Shown here: piece after piece, positions 11,796 through 24,853 of the stretch
Layout: the number at the start of each line of letters is the position of its first letter
Position numbering within the stretch: the stretch's first letter is position 1
Assembly: GCF_000764305.2 (NCBI RefSeq)
Contig: NW_025936416.1
Span: forward strand, 124,001 to 188,000
Length of the DNA stretch: 64,000 nucleotides
Direction of reading: 5' to 3'
DNA from: Hyalella azteca
Lineage: Eukaryota; Arthropoda; Malacostraca; Amphipoda; Hyalellidae
Position numbers and translations under genes: made by a program
The notes under the pieces: model-generated
Seen by the model: only the letters and a program-made list of their open reading frames with translations
What the model was told of the DNA's origin: nothing
Databases searched by the model: none

Positions 11796-11987
11796 ATGTA
11801 TGTTCCCGTAAACGAGGTAATTGGTGGTCAATAAAAATTGAGCTGAAGTTTAAATATGCGATTCATTATGTCTGTTATATTTAGTTTAGGTATGTATGTT
11901 CCCGTAAACGAGGTAATTGGTGGTCAATAAAAATTGAGCTGAAGTTTAAATATGCGATTCATTATGCCTGTTATATTTAGTTTAGGT
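11796..11987. repeat. 96-bp perfect-spacing tandem duplication
   Basis: Two copies, 11796-11891 and 11892-11987, are identical except for a T/C difference near the end (TATGTCTG and TATGCCTG). The near identity points to a recent duplication or an assembly duplication. Confidence 0.93.
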
Positions 11988-14900
11988 CAAGTGGATTCTT
12001 GATGTCACGGGCCTATTTCTATAAAGGTAATTTTCTAACAAAAAAATTACTAGCCATTGTTTAGCTAATTTAACGGAATTAAATAATAGTCTTCCAGTAA
12101 TTGGTAGTTTCGCAATGAAGATTCATAAATAAATAGACTCCAATTGTATCGTCTGAAAAATAGAGCAGTGCAGTCTCAATAATAAATAGTAATTATCGTA
12201 CATATAAGTAAATTATTCATGCATTGCTGAATTTTTATTTCCCGCGCCACATCAAATAATTAAATCATATCTTCGAGGATTGACATTTCACTAATTGATC
12301 AAATCTTTCCTCATCGGCGCCCGTCTTGCAGCGGGATCTCATAATTTCCAAATTTAAACTTTGCAACCAATAACTTGAGGAGGGAAGGAAAAAAATTGGT
12401 TGACCAGATATATAAACTTTTGAAGTCATTCTTCATTTCATGATTTATGAGGTTTTAGTCACAATTATATTGATCTGAGTTCAGGCTATATGTTAAGAAA
12501 ATAGTGAATATTTTGTTTTGTAACAATTTATTTTGTCGTTATAGTAGCAATTGTTTATTTCAACCGTTTTTATGCTGCCGGCTATGGAAAATATATATTA
12601 CAAAAATTTAATGTGGAGTTTGTGGAATTTATAAGATAAAATTAAAGTTTTCATGCACTATTTCCAGAGCAGATCGTTAATGTAGTTTTTGATGAAAAAA
12701 AATTCCCTTCATTTGATCCCTGTAAAATATCCAAGAAAAATTCGGAGATTTGATAACCTCTTTGACATAATCTAACGTTAATGATACTTTATTTAAATTA
12801 TTTCGATTTTCCTCCTCTGACAACAAACGCACGCATTTAACAAACGAAAAAAAGTGAATAAATTTGAGGCCAGATTCTTGTACGATCGCGTGTTCACATT
12901 TCCTTATTAGTGTAGTTAGTGAAATATTAGCCTTATGTTAGTGAAATATTTCATTTCCTTATTACTGCACGACTGAGCGTCGCGACGTCTCAGACCATAC
13001 AGAGAATAACAGGATATTTCACCTTATAGTAATAATATTTTAGACCATCATGGCTACTTCATTCTTTTCCGACAACATCAAATGTGCCAACGTCAGCAGT
13101 ACAAAAATAAGCATTGAATTTGTATATACCGATAGGGAAAAATTTTACCCACTAAAAATTATGGATTGTTGAATAACTGATTGTTTAGCTGAAGAGTTTA
13201 ATTATTCACCGATTCCCGTGCTTTCTTTGATTAGATAATTATACCACAAAAGGAATTTTTTTGCAATAATTTCTCCTTAATAGATTTATGCTACCGACAA
13301 CAATTGCTTACCTATTCATATGAAACCTACCACACACGCGGTCAATTAATTATACACAGATTAAATAAATAATTGCCTGAACACACATTTCCCTGTGTTA
13401 TTCTTTTAATAAAAAAATGAATCAGGCAAGAATATGTATTCAGATTTCATCACGATACGAAAAACATGTATCAGAAACGAGCTTTCAGTCATGAACGTCT
13501 TCGCAATCTAACCATTATTTCTTCTGACAATCATGAAGTCTAGCTGCCTGTAGGCGTTCATTTTTCCTTTCACTTTCGCTTTATGTGTTTTCCGGGGCAT
13601 CCGTGCATGCTTCCGCAGTTTTATGGTCTCGAGACGACCATTTGGCAGTCGCCTGTGTAGGCGGCACAAAAAATAGAACCATTAGAGTTGATCAAGGCTT
13701 CATTTTTAATATCCATTATAATTTTCCTTCCGCCCACAGTGCTGGAAATTTAAGACAATACTAAAGTTTTGTCACCTGCAATGAATCTAGGTACAAGTTG
13801 CATATTTGTGCGGCTCAATTCGTTACAAAGATGCAACGTTGCGTGACTACATTTTCCAGAACGAAGTAAATATTTTGTCACGCACCGTCTGTTAGGTTCA
13901 TCGATACTCTTGAAAGATTGATAAACACATTGACAAATTCAAGTTGTGTGTTAATAAATCGCAAACAACGTTACCAGATGTGGGGGGGGGACACTGAAAA
14001 ATCATTAGATCTTCGCCTGGATCTCTAGAACAAATAATCATCAAAATAATCTTCGAGCAATTAATTCAGCTCAGACATGGCTTTGAAATACCTTAAACGT
14101 GAATTAAATCAGAAATAATACGTCAATGCAATGACAGGATTGGACTCACACTCCATTCCACCTGACCAAAACAAACAACCCGTTTCAGCGCTGGTGAAAT
14201 TTAGAAAGTATACGGGATTACTTATGTACATGCGGGCATATAGGGATATGCTGTCACAACATTATTTTTGCAACACTTTTTAATGAAAGTTATTCATATT
14301 TTGATATATATTTGAGAATACATCAAGTTACAATTTTTTGTTAATATTAAAAAAATTTTGAATCCGTAACTTTGAACATTAATAGGATCTTTTAATTTAA
14401 AAAATAAGTTAAAGTTGAATGTTGGATGACATTTTCTTTAGTCTGATATTTGAACACTATATACCGGTCACGATGGAATTTTCTATAGGAATGGTTGAAT
14501 TTCGGTTCTAAATGTTATCTGATTTCTCTGACATATAAGCTGAACATAAAATCAAAGTGTTCCACACATCAGTTTATTTATTTAACACTAATCACTGAAA
14601 TGGTTTACTGAAAATCTTTACTAGAAAAACGCTTGCGATTTCAATCAATGCGTCAATAAAAGAAACGAATCCGTTATTGTGGGTAACGAAAAGCTTTTTA
14701 AAAAGAAGCGTCTTGCACTAATCTTCTAGCTATTGCCTATATCAGCAATTGGAGAAAATTAGGCAATGATCGAATCAATAGCAAACAAAAAAATTGAATA
14801 TCGAACAATGATTTGATAAAATTAAAGTACTTGGACTGAAAATGCATGAAATATTCCTCTAATTACCGCTAATGAAGTTTACCGAAAAATGTAATTGCTG

Positions 14901-15069
14901 ACCAATAAAAGATAAAATTTTAAAACATTTTAAATTTACAAGTTTCACTTTTATATTGTCACAATTCATATTTTGCTGAGGTTAAATATATTCCTGAATG
15001 CGGGAAAACGTGCCATGTTCTTATGATAATCAAGAATTGAAATTGAACATCTCACCATGTTTCAGCTGA
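11988..15069. other. AT-rich gene-free stretch
   Basis: Three kilobases without a supported gene. A G-homopolymer lies at about 13981-13989. Several long A/T runs are present. It could be intronic. Confidence 0.5.
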
Positions 15070-15213
15070 GGCCATAATTTCAAAACTGGCTAAGTGAACG
15101 TAGGGACTTACGCTCTATTTTCTTGTCTATGATTGGTGGATTTTCCTTTATAGGCCGTCAATGATTGGCTGATGAACTTACGATCTCTTAACTTTTTTTG
15201 AAAGTATGGCCCC
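15070..15213 (-). mobile_element. MITE family 1, copy C (inverted)
   Basis: This copy is in the opposite orientation to A and B. It begins GGCCATAATTTCAAAACT and ends TTTTTTTGAAAGTATGGCCCC, with the shared CCGTCAATGATTGGCTGATG core. It abuts the GC-richer open frames at 15.2-15.7 kb. Confidence 0.9.
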
Positions 15214-15434
15214 TGTGGCAGATGTTGTCGACTACGCACGTCGATAGATTCTACCCAGACAAGTTGAAAGCTCCAACGGATGACGCAACTGTGCCAGGCT
15301 GTCATTATTGGCGGAATCGCTGCTCATGTGACGCTGAGAAACTCCTGTATTTTCTTTGCCTCACCAAACCTACGTTTTGGATCTGTGATGCATACACGTC
15401 GGCGATTCGTACACAGCGAAGAGCCGATGCTTGA
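15198..15434 (+). CDS. Candidate coding block, unidentified, Cys/Trp-containing
   Basis: About 78 codons are open to a TGA. The first few lie in the MITE end. From 15213 on, base composition rises well above the AT-rich background. The translation has a natural-looking spread of residues, including VDRFYPDKLKAPTDDATVP and a CHYWRNRCSCD cluster. A second plus-strand frame (15280-15471) and a long minus-strand frame (15324-15704) overlap it, so strand is unresolved. The MITE end supplies the only start-like codon, so the true start is probably upstream or spliced. No family is recognised. Confidence 0.25.
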   Translation: MKVWPLWQMLSTTHVDRFYPDKLKAPTDDATVPGCHYWRNRCSCDAEKLLYFLCLTKPTFWICDAYTSAIRTQRRADA

Positions 15435-15704
15435 CAGGTGCTGTGAATTGAAGAAGAAGCAAATCCAATGAAATACTCGTATATTTCTGATACAAGTGTG
15501 CACAGCAGTTGTACCACGCTCTCCTATTAGGTTTATGAACGAAATTTCGTAAGTAAATTTTTCTGTAATTATCAATAATGCAGCTGCTAATGCAATCGAT
15601 TCAGGATCTTCCCACCACACCGAGCCACGAGTATTTTGATTGTAATTACCAGCTGTGGAGGAAAGCATAGCGCAAACAATTTTAACAAATGCACGTTTCA
15701 TCAC
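15324..15704 (-). CDS. Candidate minus-strand frame, 126 codons, unidentified
   Basis: One of the longest frames in the window. It starts MMKR followed by a moderately hydrophobic stretch that could be a weak signal peptide, then a segment reading GSVWWEDPESIALAAALLI. The later third runs antisense to the plus-strand candidate at 15198-15434. A second reading on the plus strand is also possible: an acceptor ending CTCCTATTAG, 18 open bases (15530-15547) and a GTAAGT donor, followed by an open frame to a TAG near 15668. The evidence does not decide between strands. Confidence 0.2.
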   Translation of the reverse strand: MMKRAFVKIVCAMLSSTAGNYNQNTRGSVWWEDPESIALAAALLIITEKFTYEISFINLIGERGTTAVHTCIRNIRVFHWICFFFNSQHLSSIGSSLCTNRRRVCITDPKRRFGEAKKIQEFLSVT

Positions 15705-18477
15705 TCAAAACCAGTTAAACCATTGGCAAACTGTAACTAAATGGACTCATTGATTGTAATTTTGAGTAGATTATTTGAATCTAGAATATTAAGCAATTTC
15801 CCTCGTTTCCTTCTAAGACCTAATTACCAATAGTCTTGATTAGCCTGCATAATTCCACTTTGAAATGATGCAGTTGATTAGAGTAGTGGTTGCCTCAAAA
15901 CTTGCTTCGTTTCAAAGGCTTTACCTCAGCATCTTATTTCGATTAAAATCCCGAGCTTGTTCATCGTGTGCTATTTTTGTCGGATAAGTCGCCTCAAAGA
16001 AATTTTGTTATGATATTGATGTTGTTAAAAAACCACTCCATGCAGGTAATTTGAGAAAAAATAATCCGCACTGCCTAAACACCCCGCGTAGGAAGTTGCA
16101 ATACACTTCCTCATTGCCTTCTTATAATAATTTTATTCTAGCTCAGCACCTGCCAACAGGTTTGTTGTGCAGCACGGTATTTAAATATAATTAAATGAAA
16201 TGATTTCTACATGTTGTTCTCTAGTTGATTAAGATAAAATTCAAAACATATAATTTACATTAATACTAAAACATCATCTTAACGCAACGATCACACCACA
16301 TTCATTTTACCGTCTCGTTAATAATAATCTTCAATCCAGGCTAGTTAATGGTTATACGTTGCTTAGGCATTTGAATACAACTTAATTCATAAAACAGCCT
16401 CAATCAATTGTTTGCAATGCTTGACAGTTGATGCATGCACGATTTTGGGTGGCTAAAATGAATATGGTTACTCACTTGGTCAAGAGGCTAAAATGAATAT
16501 GGATTACTGCTCGTTGACAGTCGTTGCAAAGTTGACTAAATATTATACTCTCCTCATCGCTACTTAAATTCGTGAATCAGTTTTCCGGTTCCGGAAAATT
16601 TCAGACCGTCTGATGTCCATCCACTTTGGACACTGATGATCGAAGCCATTTTATTTATTACAAATTAGGCGAAAACTGGACTGTTCTTGATTCATGACGT
16701 ATTGATCATACGAAATAAAGAATTCAAATAATACAAAATATTCTGGAAATCTCGCCGTGAATGGAAAATTTCCCATTTATGGACGAATATTTCCTACTGC
16801 CAACCGGGCCCCCATTGCCCGCTGATTAAAGAATAATTCAGAAGAATAATTTGCACAAAAATTAAGTTACATTTGATGTGAATCACTGGACATTAACTAA
16901 CATTTAGTGACTGTCATGTAACCAACTAAATCCTTATGAAGGTTAAACCATGATTTTTTCAAATAGTTATTAAAAAAATTGCTAAGTCGATATAATATAG
17001 AATAAATTTATTGTTATCTTTCTGAGTCATTTGATAGTTATATCCAATAAAACTTTTTTTTTGGATGTTACAATACTCCGTTTAAATTTCTCCATTACTT
17101 ACTCTCCACTTATAATTAAATAGTTTGCACGCAGTAAAAAATGTCACATTTATTTTTTGGTCCGCTGTCACAACTAAATTGGGCCAAGGCTGGTCGGTAT
17201 CGGTTCAGTTAGGCAATAAGTATACCTACACGGTTACTTCATTGTGCATTTTCTCCTCATGCAATGGCATAACAAATTATAACTACGCAATAACAAACTT
17301 TTTTAAGGCGTATTAGTTTGTCGTTGTGATTATCGGAACGTTGTGAGTGCACCTGTATTTTTACCGGTATTTATTGTTTACCTTATCGATATTAGCAATG
17401 AAGTAATTCACGTGATGTGATGCGGAAGAAACATAAACATGTGTGAAAGATGCAAATTCTGTAAATTTACAGTTTGGTATCTAAATTGATACTGGAAACC
17501 ACGGAAGTTGATGCAATTAAAATGAAGCAATCTCCTTCAACAGATTCTGTGCTGCGTCGAGCTATTTAATAGGTGAAGTTCAACGTCTTGATAGGCGTAT
17601 GCAATATATAACACAATCGTGTTTACTTTAGACGGCCTTAGGCCGATAACTCAGTTCATCGCGGGAAAAAAATCGGCTGAAATCCGAGCAGAATATTCGA
17701 GATGCGCTTGCTTGTTGTTTGCAAATGATTTATCAGATTTTATTGAAGATTATTACAACGTACTAGTCTTTGTTGTAGTGAAAGCCTCGTGAAAACTAAA
17801 GCGAACAGCCAATCATTACCGCTGCTCCAAGCTAAAGTTAATGCTTTCTAAACCTTCAGTTATGCCCGTAATCACAACACAAGCTGGAGCTCATGAATCA
17901 GTGGATTATCAAGGGCCACACCTTCAAGAAAATTATCCTTTTTTATAACGATGATTGGCGGCTAATATTTCATGTTATATATTTTGCTGAGGTAGATAAA
18001 TAATAACGTCTCCATGTTAACGAGCAGGGACATCATTATCAAAGTAACGGCAATGGCAGTCTTAAGGAAGTCGAAGACGAGCTGAAGCTGTTGATTTGAA
18101 TTGGAAGAACTTTTATCGCCAAGTTTATGTCTCTTCGTTTGAATGTTCGCTGTGAGAACTGAAACTGATTTTGTGAAATTAATTATGTAAATGATATACC
18201 GAATGCAAGCATGACACAATGTTGTGAATGCTCACGATGTAAATTTGTTGAATGAAATAATTTACTATTGTACGCTGTGTATTGGATTTTTATATTGAGT
18301 TACAGAACATTTTGTCAAATGAATTACGTAATTATTAAAAGAAAACTGTTTCAACTGGAGGATAATTTTTATGTAGATCCTAAAAATACACTCCAATTAA
18401 AAATTTCAAGGATATTAATATCGAATTACCGTAATGCTTTCAAAAGCAAGGCCAAAGAAAAGATAAGTGCACTAAAA
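15705..18477. other. AT-rich gene-free stretch
   Basis: No supported gene. Only short frames with skewed composition. Confidence 0.5.
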
Positions 18478-18780
18478 TTTAACACACCTTTATAGGAGAA
18501 ACCGTTTCTGAATCTAGCTCCATTGTCAGTTTAAAATCCTCGAACACAAGTTTCATCAGTTAAAAAACAACAATTCTCATTGCCGGCATTAAGACTTAAA
18601 CTGACAAATGAAAACCGAATAAAATGAAATTACTGCCAAAAGACAAGCCAATCTATTTAAAGTTTCAACAAATTTTTCAACAAAGAAGCCATGCTTCTTT
18701 TGAAAATATACTGCGATTCTGAAATTCACACATCTCAAAGGCCAGTCGTGGGAGCTAAAATTCGAGAATCACAATCAGAT
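18478..18780 (+). repeat. Dispersed 0.3-kb repeat, copy 1
   Basis: Alignable by eye with 30690-30981. Both contain a CTTTATA(G/A)GAGAAA segment, then CGTTTC(T/G)GA(A/G)TC(T/C)AGCTCC, and end in a GCTTCT..TTTGAA.ATATAC region. Divergence is substantial, so this is an old interspersed element. It has no coding potential and no recognised tRNA-like head. Confidence 0.7.
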
Positions 18781-20185
18781 ACCGGGACTTTGTACTGCTT
18801 GTTATGACCACGTACAGATAACTTACAGGGATGTGCAATTAGGGTTCCAGTAATATAACTACTCTTTTATGCTCCGTTGGTCTAGCGTGAATATTACGTG
18901 ACGTCATACCGGCGTAAGCCGATGCGAAAAGCACACAACTGTAATATTAAGGAATCAGATAATTGAAAATAAATAGGGAGAGCATTTCTTTGCTAGATTA
19001 ACGAGCTAGTTAAAAAATTAGTCATCTACAAGAAGAGTAGCTTTTGATAAATGTTTATTGAAAAAAACTTTCAGTTCTTTTGACATTGTCTTACATGCGA
19101 CACTAAAGTAAGGAAATAAACATTAAACGACGTTCCTTGGCAAATGTCACAGTATTTTCATCCTATTTATATTCTTTATGAAGACTTGAAGTAGTCTCAT
19201 TTTCCACTGCTGGACCAAGCTAATCTAAAGCTAACTGGATGCCACACGAGCAACCCAGCGTTTTGCAGCGCTATCAGATGACGGCGACATCTCAGAGTCA
19301 CGATTTTGGCGCCGGGAAGCCCTGACTGAGCAAACATTAGTAAAAAGTAACCTGTTTTTGCTGAAACTTTATTTCGAAATTGAGTCTCCAAGTACGAAAT
19401 GATGGAGTCTGAAAATAACAAACGAATTAATGAATGGACGGGTCTCGACTTGAAACTTTGCTAAATGAGCCGTAAAACTGCCTTGATTTACTGCGTCTGT
19501 GACGACCCAATAAGAGAAAAGTAAATCTGAAATATATATTTTGAGGGATATTTGTCCATGATTCTCAAAGGATAGTAATGATGAATATACCGTCATTTTT
19601 TATTTACTTTATTTTGTATTCTATATACCACATTAAATGAACACAAATAGCAGCAATAGATCAATATGTAGAGATGAACCAAAGATTATTTTATGCACGT
19701 TAGATTTCATTAAATCGACTTAAATCTACAACATACTGAATATTTTGTTCAGTTACCTCCTTATGAAGGTAACTTAGTTATTAGTTTCTTGTGCTCCATT
19801 AAAAAGAACCCAAAATAAAATAAGGGCAAGGTGTCCTTAAGATTGAAATGTTTTGATGTTCTTGCAATAAATCACCTAATTTTTAATTTTTCAATATTAT
19901 TTTAGCTAGAAAGTATGACGTATCTGCTCAACGTACCAAGTTCAAGTATCTTGCAAGAGTCCGGCCCTACGCAGAACTATTATTTTAAATTTCAAACTGA
20001 TGACTAGAGTCATTAGAGTTAATTTGTAGACCTGCTCAAGCAACAAATTTTCCTTGACTACTGCTGATTGCAACCGATTAGGAAGAAGAGATAATAAAGT
20101 GAAGCTTAGCGTCCCGGGTCATAGGTCACGTTCCTGCCCTTGACCTGACTCAAGCTTTGTCGTGTCCACGGGCTTTATGTTCTCG
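18781..20185. other. Gene-free stretch with a CRE-like octamer
   Basis: A full TGACGTCA palindrome lies at 18899-18906, in a short GC-richer patch. This is the consensus for CREB/ATF binding but is unsupported by any gene nearby. The small inverted repeat GTTACCT..AGGTAAC is at about 19754-19775. Confidence 0.35.
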
Positions 20186-20830
20186 CATTGAAATCGTTGT
20201 CTACGCCCATATAGCCAGACCAATCATGTAATATAGAATGATAATCCTAGGTTGTGATGGTGCATATTTTCTATGATTATTATCTGTCATAAAACGGAAT
20301 GTGTATATAGCCAGACCAATCGTGTAATATACAATGATAATCCTAGGTTATGATGGTGCACATTTTCTATAATTGATTATTATCTGTCATACCAACGGAA
20401 TGTGTAAATATAGCCAGACCAATCGTGTAATATAAAATAATAATCCTAGGTTATGATGGTGCATCTTTTCTATGATTATTTCTGTCATACACACGGAATG
20501 TATGTGCAATTAATTCATCACCTCGATTTGTTGCAACTGTATAGAATCATCAAATTAAGTAACGAACTCAACGTTCGTGCCGGTAGCGGAATTTTCATAG
20601 TTTATTTTAGAAATCGTTGTCTACGCCTATATAGCCAGACCAATCATGTAATATACAATGATAATCCTAGGCTAAGATGGTGCATCTTTTTCTAAAGTTA
20701 TTATCTGCCATACTCACGGAATGTGTATGTAATTAGTTTATCACCTCGATTTGTTGAGTCTACTGTATCGTAAAAGTAACCAATTCAAAGTTCATACAAG
20801 TAGCGGATTTTTCATAGTTTTTTTCCCGGA
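20186..20830. repeat. Compound tandem repeat (96/103/221-bp spacing)
   Basis: TATAGCCAGACCAATC occurs at about 20210, 20306, 20409 and 20630. The first three copies are 96-103 bp apart and share AATGATAATCCTAGGTT and GATGGTGCA. The third and fourth copies extend further, with matching tails (ATCACCTCGATTTGTTG and GTAGCGGA). The leader AAATCGTTGTCTACGCC precedes only the first and fourth, indicating a higher-order duplication. Confidence 0.92.
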
Positions 20831-21872
20831 ATGTAAATTCGTTTACTTCTTTCCATAGCCCGTCTTCCATTAATGTTCGTGACAAGCAGGTATAAGCCCT
20901 ACTTTGATCGGGATTTATAAGTCTTGCAATTTTTAATCCCGCATCCCGAAGCCAGTAGCAATGAATAAATTAATTAACGACAACTATAATTAAAGAACTC
21001 AACCCTATTCGAATTTACATTTCACATAGAACAAAGAACTCCCATTCAACTCGTAACAAAAGGTGAAAAAAGTCTAATTTTTTTCTCGAAATTAAATCTA
21101 TAAATTCAGATTTGAAAATTGAATTTCTATTTTGTTATCAATCCTTTCATCCCAGTTTTGCAGTGATTGAATAAAATTCCACTAAGAATGAAATTTCAGA
21201 ACCAGCTAAATTTTCGAGACGACAAATATTGTGATATGCGCTTGAACACTGCCTATGCATATATTATGCCATACAGGTTTCAGACACAGACTTTGAAAAT
21301 ATATATAAAATTCTTGTGAATTCTAAATCGGCCAGGAGCGACAATCCGGTGTCGGGCAAAACTAATTTTTACAGAGTAATTTTTACAAGTTGTGTGACAA
21401 AGAGAAAGCTTGAAATTGAAAATCGTACAGTTCAGTTTTTTCCACAATTCGGTTTTGCCTAACACCCAGATTACATTATGCCGTACTGGGTAATCAGGGG
21501 GTGAGTTGGGAAGTTCTGCTCCATAAACTTAAGTTCATTCAAGTTCTTTGAATGCGCGATATTATTGATATTGCATAAAAACGGCTCGAGTATTTGCCTC
21601 GCCTTTAAACATGGACAGAATGTTTCCACAGGTTTCATCACATCAATTCCCATATTCTTATTCGATCTTAAATTCATAAGGCCGAATGGCTAAAGATTTT
21701 TTATTTGTCGTTTTATTTTTCATAAGGCTTGATCTTCCTAAGTGTGACTCAATAATTTTGTCAAGCGATACATTTTCAAAGAACCGTACATTACCAGCAA
21801 GTGTAGTTTCCTAGAGTTGATGATCTGCATCAACAGGAAAAAATCTATTCAGAATTATAACTTTCCATTCAG
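20831..21872. other. Gene-free stretch
   Basis: No supported gene or repeat. Confidence 0.45.
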
Positions 21873-21954
21873 CCGTGATGCAGCTGACACATTCAAGTGC
21901 TGTAGAATGCACGCATTAATAATTATAGTTGCGAATTGCGCCCTTGAGTGGCGA
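21873..21954 (+). CDS. Candidate internal exon, unidentified
   Basis: A pyrimidine-rich acceptor (ACTTTCCATTCAG, AG at 21871-21872) and a strong donor (CGA|GTGAGT, GT at 21955-21956) bracket 82 bases. The segment is open with one leading base. It reads RDAADTFKCCRMHALI, then IIVANCALEWR, so it contains a CC pair and a short hydrophobic stretch. The same frame stays open on both sides (21817-22074), so the intron boundaries are not forced. The region is GC-richer than its flanks. No family is recognised. Confidence 0.3.
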
Positions 21955-22353
21955 GTGAGTGATCGGCCTGCCTGCGTAAAGTTGACCACAAAGGCTGAAG
22001 CTACCGAGACCGCCTACGTGCGGCTAATGATGGGTATGAGCAGTGCCCAATCAATGACATGCTTCATAAATTAGGCAGGTAGCTTAGGTAGCTTCGTGCG
22101 TTGGAATTTCTTCGTTATTACGGGCTGGCAATGCGGGGTTCGAGAAACGTTGTGTGTTGGATGTGAGTGCTGATGGCCTGAAATATCTAAAGTTTCTTTG
22201 GGCAAGCCTCATTCAATCAATTATTGATGAAAATTTGATATGCACCGATAATTTTAATTTGATTGGTTTTTTGATACGAGTTACTGCAGCAACTTGGCTA
22301 TCGTTTCATTACCGGTTAATTATTGAAATCTGATCCAATAATGATATTCAATA

Positions 22354-22695
22354 TCAGTATATGCTGTCACTTGTCGAGTACCGTAGTCTAGTTATCCAAG
22401 AAAAGATAAATTTGGCACGTAATAGAAACTGGTTATTCTGGGCACGCTTGATGCGGGGCGCCAAATTGAAACACTTATCGTAATTCACGAGACGAAAATT
22501 ATTCTTGTTTGTCCATAACACAAGAAACTTGCGCATCCACCTCATTGAACTGGGCATATTCCGGTGCCAAAAGAGATCTTGAATTGCATCTTCAACCTCC
22601 GATTTCAAGATTTTGGATTCCCTGAAAATTTTTAAATTAAAGACGTGTTCGTACTGCTCATTTAGAATTTTTTGAACGTCTTTTTTCGAACACAC
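22354..22695 (-). CDS. Open frame whose blocks recur at 31 kb; unidentified
   Basis: A 113-codon frame. Its middle reads KSEVEDAIQDLFWHRNMPSS, a natural-looking acidic/aromatic stretch. Two blocks of it are repeated without mismatch near 31 kb: 22373-22525 matches 31111-31263 and 22528-22622 matches 31752-31846. There they are separated by 488 bp that are absent here. The upstream limit of the shared sequence lies at a TTTTCAG acceptor-like site in this copy. Either this is a real exon of a duplicated gene, or one of the copies is produced by assembly. No family is recognised. Confidence 0.3.
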   Translation of the reverse strand: MCSKKDVQKILNEQYEHVFNLKIFRESKILKSEVEDAIQDLFWHRNMPSSMRWMRKFLVLWTNKNNFRLVNYDKCFNLAPRIKRAQNNQFLLRAKFIFSWITRLRYSTSDSIY

Positions 22696-24853
22696 TTGGT
22701 AATTTGAATTAATTTTAATTGCAAAGCTCTTTACTCAAAAAATCTGCATGGAAGCTGTTGTCACTTATACGTTTAAGTTTGAACTCATTAGATTATTCGA
22801 CGAGTCTTACATCCATTAATTTTGGACTCTTGAATCCTAGCTATTTTTTTACAGATGAACATGTTTTCATTCAGTTGAAGTAACCCTGTCATAACTATAG
22901 TGATTATCAGCAAATCATTTATAAATAGCACACAATTTCTCACTTTATTCTATCGATTTTTATTAGTTACAGTATATGTGTATCTTATTCCACAGTAAAA
23001 TTTCCAGCTTCTAAAGCGGGCAGTTTCAGAGTCTAGCTAGACAGCTATAAGAGTAACAAGAAACCTGCATTATATTCATGACATTAAACTTTCATTGGTG
23101 CATTTCTTCCAAAAGATTAATAAAAAGCATTAAACCATGTCCCTTTGATTATTGATTTGCCAGAGGTTTTAAATTCGCACTTCAGCGCTGAACCAACACG
23201 ACGTTAAATCAATTTACTCATAATGACTATCGCAAATGGATCACGATGGATCGCATACATTTTTAACCATAATATGGTCGGATGCATTCTTTTCTTGGTA
23301 ACCTATCATGAACGGAAAATATTTCTGGGACGTTAAATAAATTAGAAATCCGGAGCTTCGGAGTGCAAATTACGATCATTAGGGGCGAGGTCGGCGAGCC
23401 AGCCAGTTTAGGGGATCATTCTCGTCTATGCTTCACGACACGACCGCAATTCATTGACGAATTCTTTTTTCATTGAGATTTTTTCATTTTTTCAGCATTC
23501 ATTCTTTTTCCAAGGCTGAAGAAGATAGTTGGAGGTGAATTTTATGATTATTGAGGTGTCAGTTGAAGCTGAACTGATCTGACATTGATATTAGAGAATT
23601 GCTTCGAACCGCCTTGACCATATACTGTACCTCTGTAGCTCTGTAGACCTTTGGCCCCAAGAATGAATTTACTTAGCCTTTGTCAGAAGTAAATGATTAT
23701 CAGCTAAGAAACCTTCTGTTACTAATGAAATACACAAATTTGTTGTCATACACGTTGCTTTTTTTCCTGACATAAAAGTTTCTCAAATAGTACAGAAGAA
23801 CACAAAGATCAGTTTAAGGACTTTCGGGCCCTGCTAGCGATTCGGAATACAACATGAAAATATACTGATCATTTGCCTTTTAACCACAGTTTCTCTTTAC
23901 AGTATGAAGACAAGTAATATGAAGATTGTTTTTCAGAGCTCCATTACAGTAGGGTTCTCAAATAAGCAAAAATTTTAAATCTTAGTCTCTTCTGTAAAAT
24001 TACCGATGTTGGTACTATGTCAAATTGGCTCTTTCCCATGAGGAATTTCTGCGAAATTAGAGGGTAAATAAAAGTTTAGCAATGCAGTTAAAAAATCATT
24101 ATTTCTCATACTTCATCAATACTGATGCACGAAGGAATAATTGCAACTGATTATTCGCAATCCTGTGCAATTTTGTTCTTTAGAAACACATTGTATATTG
24201 ATTTCCTTCATATATACTGTATGTTCTTGAGCGCCATGATTTAATTTGATGTCACACATTTTAAATTAAACCCCTATTTATTGATTACCAACATTCTTAT
24301 CTTCATAAATTCCATTATATTTTCAGAGTCAACGGGCATGGCCTTGACTAGAGGCCTTCATTGACCATATTTGAAATGTATGCTAATTTCCCTGATAAGC
24401 CCTTGCTGTGAATCCAATAAGTTGAGCAAAATCCTTTCCTGCATAAATTTACAAATCAGCAACCTATGAATAAAATGATATTGTAAATAGAGCTTAGAAT
24501 TGGATGTTTATGCTATGTTGATTTAGCATGTCTTTGTAACGAACGTTCTTAGTAAACATTTTTTTAATTTGCTGTTTAAATGCAATTCTTCCAAAAATAA
24601 AATTTTTAAATTAAAATTATTCAACTCTTTTTTTATTACAATTATTCAACTCCTTTTTGATTAAAATTATTCAATTTTTTTCAACTAAAATTCTTCAATT
24701 AATTTTAATGAAAATTATTAGATTATTTATTCTTAATTACCTATCTATATTATCAATTGTTTTCTGTCTACATTGACTTTGCTTCAAAAACTTAAATCAC
24801 TGAATATTGTGATAAATGTGAAACCGTAGTTTAAGTTCGTGAACCTTTATTAG
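22696..24853. other. AT-rich stretch, a few splice-like pairs
   Basis: No firm gene. Small open segments between plausible acceptors and donors occur at 23496-23534 (39 bases) and 24043-24063 (21 bases). Their phases do not connect cleanly with the series that follows, and they may be chance. Confidence 0.4.
24603..24725. repeat. Degenerate 25-30-bp AT-rich tandem repeat
   Basis: Repeated ATTAAAATTATTCAACTC followed by T-runs, about four decayed copies. Confidence 0.75.
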
